Source: Cynocephalus volans (taxonomy: Eukaryota > Chordata > Mammalia > Dermoptera > Cynocephalidae). Taken from it: a stretch of 64,000 nucleotides of DNA. Of the stretch, positions 1 through 64,000 are shown piece by piece. Numbering within the stretch: the first letter of the stretch is position 1; every line of letters begins with the position of its first letter. The translations under genes were made by a program, and so were the position numbers. Below the pieces are notes generated by a model. The model worked only from the letters and a program-made list of their open reading frames with translations. It was not told the origin of the DNA and made no database searches. The stretch lies in NCBI RefSeq assembly GCF_027409185.1, contig NC_084462.1:21613577-21677576 (forward strand), given 5' to 3'.

Positions 1-294
1 CTATGTATTTTTAAGTTATGATATTCTTGGTCATCCTGGAGATTACAATTAATCTAGCAATCTAATTCAGATTAATACCAAGTTAATATCAATAGTATAC
101 AAAAACTTTGCTCCTATATAGCTCCATTCCTCCCTGTTATTGTCATATAAATTGCATCTTTACATCTTTATACAGTGTATGCCTGTCACTACACAGTAAA
201 TTGCAGATTTGTGATTTTTTATTTATGCAGTTGTTTTTTAAATCAGATAGGAGAAAAAAGAAACAGAAACAAAAAATACATTTATGCTGTCTCT

Positions 295-451
295 CTTTTT
301 TTTTTTTTTTTGACCAGTAAGGGGATCATAACCCTGGCGCGGTGTGGTCCACACCACACTCAGCCAGTGAGCGCACCGGCCATCTGTATATAGGATCCGA
401 ACCCATGGCCTCGGGTGCCACACTCCCCCGAGTGAGCCATGGGGCCAGCCC
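295..451 (-). mobile_element. Dimeric tRNA-Ile-derived SINE (CYN-like)
   Basis: T-run, then two tRNA-like units in reverse orientation ending in GGGGCCAGCCC. It is bounded by a perfect 12-bp target duplication TATGCTGTCTCT at 283-294 and 452-463. Confidence 0.9.
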
Positions 452-469
452 TATGCTGTCTCTTATATT

Positions 470-2490
470 TACCTATGTAGTTACCTTTACAGTGCTCTTA
501 ATTTCCTCATGTGGAGTTGGGTTACTGTCTAGTGTCCTTTCGTTTCATCCTGAAGGATTCCCTTTACTATTTCTTGTAGGCAGCTCTGCAGTGAGGAATC
601 TTCTCAGCCTTAGTATCTCTTCATTTTTGTGAAGGAGAGTTTTGTTGGAAATAGAATTCTTGGTCAATAATCTTTTCCTTACAGTATATTCAGTTGAATA
701 TGTCATCTAAATGCTTTCTGGCCTACATGATTTCTGATAAGAAATGGTTGGTTAATCTTACTGAGGATCCCTTGTATGTGATGAGTCACTTCTTGCTGCT
801 TTCAAGATTCTCTCTTTGTCTTTGTCTTTTGACAGTTTGATTATGATGCATCTGGGTACAGAGAGATTTTCTTGATTTTATCCTACTTGGAGTCCAGTGA
901 GTTTCTTAGATTCATGCCTCATTAAATTTGGGGAGTTTTTGGACATTATTTTTTCAAATAATCTTTCTGCCCTTTTGTCTCTCTTCTCCTAGAACACCCA
1001 CTATGTGATGTTGGTATGTTTGATGGTATCCCACAGGTCTCTGAGGCTCAGTTCATTTTCCTTCAGTTTTCCTTTCTGTTCCTCTAACTGGATAATTTCA
1101 ATTATCCTATCTACAAGTTTGCTGATTTTTTTCTTCTGCCTATGGACATCTGCTGTTGAGCCCTTCTAGTGAACTTTTCATTTCAGTTATTATACTTTTA
1201 TTTTTTATAATTTCTCTCTATTGATATTTTTATTTGGTAGGATATTATTTTTATACTTTCCTTTAGTTCTTTAGAAATTGTTTCCTTTAGCTCTTTGAAC
1301 ATGTTTAAAATAGCTGATTTAATATCTTCTTCTAGTTAAGTCCACCATATGGGCTTCTTCAGGGACAGTTTCCATTGACTGCTTTTTTTCCCTGTGTATG
1401 GGCACACTTTCTTTTTTCTTTACATGTCTCATAATTTTTTTCTTGGGGAAAGTGGACATTTTAAATAATAGAATGTGACAACTTTGGAAATGAGATTCTA
1501 TCCCCTTCCCAGGGTTTGTTTTTGTTGTTTTTTATTGTTTGTTTATTGACTCTTCTGAAAAAAAACTCTGCAAAGTTTCTATTTTGTGTTGTGTGTGGCT
1601 ACTGAAGTCTCTGTTCTGATAGCTTAGTGGTCAGCCAGTTATTAGACAGAGATGTCCTTAAATGGCTGGAATCAGTAAATCTCTCAGTCTTTGCTAAGGG
1701 GTTCTGTGGGCCTACTGGGGTCAACATTCAACACTTAGCCAGGCAGTTGACAACTCTGCCTTAGCCTTCACTTCTTGCTGTAACTGAGCATCAAGGTCAG
1801 CTAGAGGTGAGAGCTTCAGGCCTTCTCAGGTCTTTCCTGGGCATGCAAGTGGCCATCTAGATACCTAGGTTTAAGAAGGAGCTTTTCAAAGCCCCTATGG
1901 ACATCTCATTCATTCCCAGGCTTTTTCTTTTAAACTTTTGGGTTAGTCTGTTATTTGCCCAACTGTTATCCAGTGCCTCAAGCTGTGAAGTTAAACAATT
2001 GCCTTGAATTGATATAACAAAGGCTCTCAAGGAAAGGGCTTTTTGCATGGGGTGACTGAGTGAGGACAAATACAGACAGCCTTGCAAGTAGGATGTTCCA
2101 GAAACCACCAGACAGGTCAAATAATCATAGTTCTCTGGGACATGGGCCTTTAAAGGAGCTCCTGGTACATCCTGTCTCCTCTGGTGGCTTCCAGGCTGCT
2201 GCTGTTTTGGTGCAATCTTGGTTTTCAAAGAGAACACAGGGCAGGGACTAGGCTAAATCAAAAGGCCATAAAGCTCACTGTTCATACTGAAGCTTGGCTG
2301 TTTTTCTTGAATAAACATTCCCTGATTACTACAAGCCTTTCATTAATTTCCAGAGTTCTCAAAAAGTTGATTCTGACAATTTTTGCCAGTTTTCTCTTTC
2401 CTTTTATGGAGGAGGGAATTTTTGGAGGCCCTTACTCTGACATTTTCCCTGGCGTCACCCCTCTGCAGTCTTCCCTTAGCATCATGTTGA
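470..2490 (-). mobile_element. LINE-1 fragment, antisense (ORF1 and 5' side)
   Basis: Reading the minus strand, the stretch resembles the ORF1 coiled-coil and RNA-binding region of mammalian L1 M-type elements (for example the complement of 1040-1190). It is followed towards 2490 by 5'-leader-like sequence. It has many stops and encodes nothing now. It resembles the L1 copy at 56000-56900 read in the other orientation. Borders are approximate. Confidence 0.7.
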
Positions 2491-3439
2491 CATGAGAGTT
2501 GACACAAGGCTTTTTTGACATTTGTAATAATAGGCGCAGTCATTATTTTACTTACCTGGTCATAAATTATCAGCCATTTATTGAAGTGATTATTTTTATT
2601 TTTATTCAGCCAAACCAAGTCATCTGGAAGGGGGGGGCCCAAAGTCGAGCACCAGCTTCCTTCCTTGGCAGAGGAAAGATTCAGCCATTGCCTTTTGATG
2701 GCCAGACCCACTCCTTTGGGTGGGCTACTGTCCCCTGTAAAGTAGTGAGCCAATCTGGCCCCGATCTCCATGTGTGTATGTGGAGGGCTGGAGGTGGTGG
2801 GTGCCCATCACTGTGTCCTCAGCAGAGGTAAAGACCTCTGAGAGCTGCTGAGGAGGCTGCACCTAGGGTGTGGTGGAAAGTGAAGGTGACAGGTTCTCCT
2901 CTGTTGCTCCCAGTGAGAGGAGAATGCTCTGGGAGGAGGCTTTGTAAACTGAGGGTGCCAGGAGCCAGGGGCTTGGGGAGGAGTGGGATACTGAGTGGGG
3001 ACAGAGGAGCTGCTCTCTGTCCTAACATTTCCCAACACCCCAAGGGTGGGGAGAGGTCAATTGAAAAGGCAGTGGGGCCAGCTTTTGTAGAGGGCCACAG
3101 TAGGCAGTTTTGGAGAATCAGAGGACATGGTGGAGGCACAAGACTCCAGAGTGGTCAGATGAGGCTGCTGGGTGGTAGGACAGGAGCACAGAAACAACAC
3201 CATTTGTGTGGCAGAACTGCTGGCTTGTATGTGGGAGGGCCACACCTTTCCTGGCCATTCTGTAGCATGGGACATAGTATCTCTGTGTGGGATGTGGTGG
3301 AGGATTGTTGGTTGCACACACATCTTTGTGGAAGGGGCCAGTGGTGGCGTCTCTGAGCTCACCACAGGATACTGAGCCTGAGAAGCTGCTGCATAAACTG
3401 CTTGAAACGTCTGTGCATTTTAAAGCACAGTGGAATCAG

Positions 3440-4110
3440 TGCTGTCTTCTAGCCATTTTATTAAAGTATAGCAATCACACAGACATAATAAACAAGTCAT
3501 GGGTGTATTGTTTATAAGTGTATCAGCCCCGAGATCAAGAAATAGCACCCACAGAAGTGTTCTTCTGTTCCTTTTCACAACTAACCCCCGGTGGGAACCA
3601 CTTTCCTGACTTCTAACACCATAGTTTAGTGTTATCTGTTTTTAATCTGAAGTCAGTCTGCACATTTTTGCAATTTGTTTCTTTCTCTCAATATTTTGTT
3701 TGTGAGATTCATCCAAGTTGTGTGTGACAATTCATTCATTCACTCTGGTTGCTGTACAGTATTCCACTATATTCAAATATCACAATTGCTTTGTGCATAT
3801 TTGAGTTGTTTCCAGTTTGGGGCTATAATGAAGAAGGCTGTCACAAGCATCTTCACACACGTCTTTGGCAAGCCCAGGTAGGCATTTCTGACAGGTAGCA
3901 ATGCTGGGTCACAGATGTGCAAATGTTTAGATTTGCGAGATACTCCCAGAGAATTTTTCAAAGTGATTGTATCAGTTTCACTACCACCAGCAGCAATCAA
4001 GCATCCCACTCGATCCTCATCCCTGTGAGCATTTGTTGTTTTTTAAAAATTTTACCCACTCTGGTGAGTATATGTCCACATTACACTGTGGATTTAATCT
4101 GTATCTCCTT
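3440..4110 (-). mobile_element. L1 3'-end-like fragment, antisense
   Basis: Contains the familiar L1 3'-UTR order: the complement of a TGAATAATGCTGC-type segment, a 'TGTCCACATTACACT' stretch and pyrimidine-rich blocks. It is diverged, and borders and subfamily are uncertain. It abuts the acceptor region of PMS2 exon 11. Confidence 0.5.
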
Positions 4111-4252
4111 TATGATTAATGTTGAACAGTGTTCATGTGTTTAATCAGCCATTTGGATCTCCTCTTTTGTGAAGTGCCTGTTCACATGAAAATATTCACT
4201 TATCCCATTTCAGTGCAGTCCCTGATACACTTCTCCATTCATGTTTACTTAG

Positions 4253-14997
<10,745 letters not shown>

Positions 14998-15335
14998 CGT
15001 TTCTTGCTTTATAGAATTATAGATTTTATTGCAGATTTTTCTGTTTTAAAAGTGTGTTAACTAATCTTTCGTTTCAAAATTAACCTGCTACTTAAAAAAA
15101 AAAAGTACCAGGTCCATTTAAAAATGATCTTGAGAAACTTTTCAAACAGTATGGAGCATTGCTTGCAACATTGTTCTGCATTTGGGGGATGGGGGCAGGC
15201 AAGAACATGTTTTACAAAATTAAGAAGAGCACTTTGCAAGTTGCCCAGGCCTCTTGCTCTGGCTGGACATATTTTAGTCTGCAACTTTCAGCCCTCAATG
15301 ATAATTAAATTCATAGAGGTTTAATTTAATAAATT
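14998..15335 (+). other. PMS2: PMS2 3' UTR (end uncertain)
   Basis: The sequence after the stop is recognisably similar to the human 3' UTR as I remember it: a T-rich stretch, then CCTGCTACTTAAAA, then a segment near 15120 (GATCTTGAGAAAC). A perfect AATAAA at 15328-15333 is a candidate poly(A) signal about 330 bases after the stop. Earlier cleavage at a variant signal is equally possible. The end coordinate is a guess. Confidence 0.5.
15328..15333 (+). promoter_or_regulatory. PMS2: Candidate poly(A) signal AATAAA
   Basis: Perfect hexamer in AT-rich sequence about 330 bases after the PMS2 stop and before the next repeat (MER5-like, from about 15358). Position is plausible, but no cDNA evidence is available here. 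Confidence 0.4.
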
Positions 15336-15357
15336 TAAAATTGTGATCCTTTTAGGT

Positions 15358-15510
15358 TAGTGGTTCTCAACCCTGATGCACATTAAATTTTTAAAAAGGT
15401 ATAATCCAAAAAAATCCCAAGGGGGATTCTCCACCCAGCTGGAAGAAAATGAGTGGATGGGGCTGGGGTCACTATTTTTAAATGGTCCCCCATGCAGCCA
15501 GGGTGGAAAA
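15358..15510 (+). mobile_element. MER5-like hAT fragment
   Basis: Starts TAGTGGTTCTCAACCCTGAT, the usual start of MER5-type elements, and degrades after about 150 bases. Confidence 0.6.
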
Positions 15511-15959
15511 GCACCGTTTCCTGCAGGGAGAAAGAAAAGATTGTGATTATTCTGTTACTCGGTGCTGTGATTTGGTTGCCTTGGGGCGTGAACTGCAGGA
15601 CATTGTAGTTGCTGGCCCTGAATGGTACTAGTGATAGAGGAATCCCTGTCCCTTGTCGAAGTTTTTCGTGGAATCTTGTCCTATTTGAACAATGCCGGAA
15701 ATGTTAGTAAAGATGCCCTCTGTGGAGTCCAGGTAGTGGCTGGTGCACAGTGATGATGAGTGTGGGCCACCCCCTGCTCCCACCCTTCCTTCCCAGGCCA
15801 CGGGCCTCCTGGGAGCAGGGACTTACATCCCCCAATTTAGAATTACTTAGATGTAACAAGACAGTAAAGTGCTGGTTATTGCCACTTATTGTGTCAAGCA
15901 CTGTGCTGGTGTGCCTCTGCAGGACCTCATTTAGTGTTCATCAGAACTCTGCAGCTTGG

Positions 15960-16320
15960 GAATTGTGGTAGGCAGGATAATGGCCTTCCAAAGACGGGGT
16001 GTCCTAACCTCTGGAACCTGTGAATATGTAACCTTATGTGGCAGAAGCAGCTTTGCAGATGTGATTAAGTTGAGGATCTTGTGATGGAGTCATGATCCTG
16101 GATTGTAGAGGACCTTTCCCAGCTGGCCATAGAGAGGCAACGAGCCAAGGAATGCAGGCGGCTTCTAGAAGCTGGAAAGCAGGAAATGGATTCTCCCCTG
16201 GAGCCTCTAGAAAGAACCAGCCCTGTTGTACTTACTCAGAACTGTAGGATAATAAATGTTTGTTGCTTCAAACCACTTAGTTTGTGTAATTTGTTTACAG
16301 CAGCAGTGGAAAACTATTGC
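15960..16320 (+). mobile_element. Solo LTR of MaLR/ERVL type
   Basis: Recognisable blocks: GGAACCTGTGAATATGTAAC, GCAGATGTGATTAAGTTGAG, ACGAGCCAAGGAATGCAGGC and a poly(A)-signal-bearing GATAATAAATGTTTGTTGC. It sits directly upstream of the RSPH10B CpG promoter, so LTR-derived regulatory input is conceivable but unproven. Confidence 0.7.
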
Positions 16321-16492
16321 CTTGATTATTCCTATTTCACGGTGAAGAAATCGGCTGAGAGGCCACAGGGCATTCGCAGAGCTGGGAAAACCCAGACCAC
16401 GCTAATCTCGCTCTGGACTCCCCTGCCCCGGCCTTCCGTGGCGCGGCCCTGCGGCCCCTTTAAGAGCGTGGGGGGCGGGGCGGGCGGCCGCG

Positions 16493-16505
16493 GTTGCCTA
16501 GAGAC
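16493..16505 (+). promoter_or_regulatory. X-box (RFX binding site)
   Basis: GTTGCCTAGAGAC fits the ciliary X-box consensus RYYNYY-N(1-3)-RRNRAC at every position with a one-base spacer. RFX factors use this site to drive motile-cilium genes. It lies just before the presumed first exon of a radial-spoke gene. Confidence 0.75.
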
Positions 16506-16592
16506 GAGCGGAGGCGTGTGGGACGCGCGGGCTCAGAGCAGTCTGCGCCGACCTCCTGGGCCTGGCCGATCCCGCCCGGCGCCTGGAGGGAG
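16506..16592 (+). other. RSPH10B: RSPH10B non-coding exon 1 (start inferred)
   Basis: The right boundary is a consensus donor, GGGAG|GTGAGC. The left boundary is only placed after the X-box. Splicing to the acceptor before 17767 would give a 5' UTR leading to the ATG at 17852. An extra non-coding exon between (acceptor TATTTCAG ending at 16808) cannot be excluded. Confidence 0.5.
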
Positions 16593-17766
16593 GTGAGCGC
16601 CCAGGGCCGCCGTCCCGCGCGCTCTGCAACAACGAACGACCGGCCCGGCTCCCTCCTCGGCGACACTGGCGCGTCCTCCGGGACCGAGCACGTGCGTGGT
16701 GGGCGAGGAGGGCCTGAGGCCGGAGCGGGACAGTGCGGGAGCCCAGTTCTTAAGTCTGGGAGAACAGAAAGATAACAGGAAACGAAGTTTGCTTTATTTG
16801 TATTTCAGATTTCCCTGACAGAGGACCAGTAAAGTCCCGTCCAAATTAAGAGGTGACAGTATCTTGGGCTAGATTACCCAGGGATGGCTTCGCTGAAAAC
16901 AGTAAATCGGGAAAGAGCAATGGGGTTCTTGAAGGAAGAGAGAAGGCTGGAGGTGGGGTGTCCAGAGGATGCCACCCAGGCAGAGGAGGGCCAAGGGTGT
17001 CCACTGAGCAGGGAAGAGGGACCAGACTTACGTTGCACCCCAGGACACATCTGTGCGTTCTGCTTGATGGACTAGGATGCTTTAGTGCAGCCATGAAAAC
17101 TATGGTTTTGGAATCTTGCCCCTCAGCTCTGCCACCTTGGACATCCTTTTTGGTCTGGCGTGTAAGAGGCCCTTAATCGATGGTAGTACTGAAGGGGATA
17201 GGCAGCCAATGATCGATTTCAAGTTCTAAAACGGAAAGTGACAAAATAGTCATTCCATTTATTGACTGTGCTCTGTATCCTGTACTTTAGGAATTTGTGC
17301 ATCATCTCATTTAACCCATGTAGTGAGTGAGACAAGGTACTATTATTCCTAGTCAATATCAGAGGCAGAGGAGATTAAGCAACTTGCTTAAGAACAGAGT
17401 TGGTAATGGGCGATGCAGGAGCCTGAACCCAGCTCCTGAATACATTACAGTGTGGACATATTAAGAGAGAGGCTTTTAAGGTAGAATTGGCAGCATACAG
17501 GACTTTACAGGTTAAGTAGCCGTTTTTGATGTACAGGGTTACTCTCCAAACACTATTTGAAAAGAAATAATGTCAGACTATTGTTCCAATTAAAAAAATT
17601 TTAGGAACCACCAATGCAACTTTGAGACTGTATGATTTTTATAAACTGATGATACTTGTAATTTTTCAGGCTTTAGGAAGAGAACGATAGTGACGTTTTG
17701 TAAAGCTAAAATTTTAACTACATGTGAAAACCCTGTGTATTCTCAGACATAGTTTTTATTTTTCAG
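16593..17766 (+). other. RSPH10B intron 1
   Basis: Begins in the CpG island. Contains an antisense MIR (17255-17440); otherwise no recognisable features. Ends with acceptor TTTTTCAG at 17766. Confidence 0.6.
17255..17440 (-). mobile_element. MIR SINE, antisense
   Basis: MIR blocks read backwards: CATTTATTGACTGTGC, TCATCTCATTTAACCC, GAGATTAAGCAACTTGC and a GAGCCTGAACCCAG end. Confidence 0.75.

Positions 17767-64000
<46,234 letters not shown>

Larger units (their letters stand above)
1..4252 (+). other. PMS2 intron upstream of exon 11 (left end cut)
   Basis: No PMS2 exon 10-like sequence was found, so the whole stretch is intron. It holds a dimeric SINE (295-451), antisense L1 sequence (about 470-2490), roughly 950 bases without a recognised repeat (about 2490-3440) and antisense L1-3'-end-like sequence (about 3440-4110). 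Confidence 0.8.
16430..16740. promoter_or_regulatory. RSPH10B: CpG island / RSPH10B promoter
   Basis: The only CpG-dense stretch of this kind in the window. It has GC-box-like GGGGGCGGGGCGGGCGG (about 16470-16487), a perfect RFX X-box (16493-16505) and a strong splice donor (GAG|GTGAGC at 16592/16593) about 90 bases later. It lies 1.5 kb after the PMS2 stop and 1.1 kb before the RSPH10B start codon. No TATA box is obvious, consistent with a dispersed CpG-type start. Confidence 0.8.

Noticed and set aside
2868..3356. 162-codon frame in the PMS2 intron
   Set aside because: Overlaps similar-length frames on the other strand, resembles no protein and lacks splice or promoter evidence; GC-richer sequence gives such frames by chance.
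4129..4252. ATG at 4129 as a start for a separate 331-codon protein
   Set aside because: The frame merely runs through the acceptor into the PMS2 large exon; the first 41 codons are intron sequence.
16808..16853. Extra non-coding RSPH10B exon after TATTTCAG
   Set aside because: The acceptor is plausible but the following donor (GTGACA) is weak and no homology supports it, so it is only mentioned as a possibility.

Overview
The window looks like nuclear DNA from a placental mammal. It has long introns, about half of the sequence is interspersed repeats (LINE-1, L2, MIR, MaLR/ERV LTRs, hAT and Tc1/mariner DNA transposons), and it holds split genes with canonical GT/AG junctions. Two protein-coding genes lie head to tail on the + strand: the 3' part of PMS2 (mismatch-repair endonuclease, last five exons) and most of RSPH10B (radial spoke head 10 homolog B, a MORN-repeat protein of motile cilia and sperm tails). 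This PMS2-RSPH10B order matches human 7p22. There are no Alu, B1 or carnivore SINEs. The lineage-specific SINE is instead derived from tRNA-Ile and occurs as monomers and head-to-tail dimers. From what I recall of the CYN family this points to a colugo (Dermoptera, for example Galeopterus), but the species call is an inference.

Layout. 1-4252: PMS2 intron upstream of the large exon, mostly antisense L1. 4253-14997: PMS2 exons equivalent to human 11-15, ending in a stop codon, with the whole MutL endonuclease domain. 14998-16430: PMS2 3' UTR and a short intergenic spacer with a MaLR-type LTR. 16430-16740: CpG-rich RSPH10B promoter with a perfect RFX X-box. 17852-62691: fifteen confidently recognised coding exons plus one probable sixteenth of RSPH10B. 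They encode the N-terminus, about ten MORN repeats (exons at 22206-35909) and the helical C-terminal half (36133-51938, 62604-62691). The gene runs off the right edge without its last exons.

The introns hold the most unusual DNA. There is a complete MaLR provirus with paired LTRs and a perfect 5-bp target duplication (36303-38896). A 2-kb antisense composite element joins an L1-like 5' leader, about eight 79-bp tandem units, an ORF2 scrap and an A-rich tail (about 39945-41925). A stack of nested insertions fills 53690-61190, in which an old L1 was hit by an LTR, a Tigger-like element, a younger L1 and SINEs. The younger L1 contains a 311-bp inverted repeat with a 22-nt spacer (57096-57739). 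No bacterial, CRISPR or operon-like feature is present. The new material is in the mobile-element architecture and the ciliary promoter, not in a new protein system.
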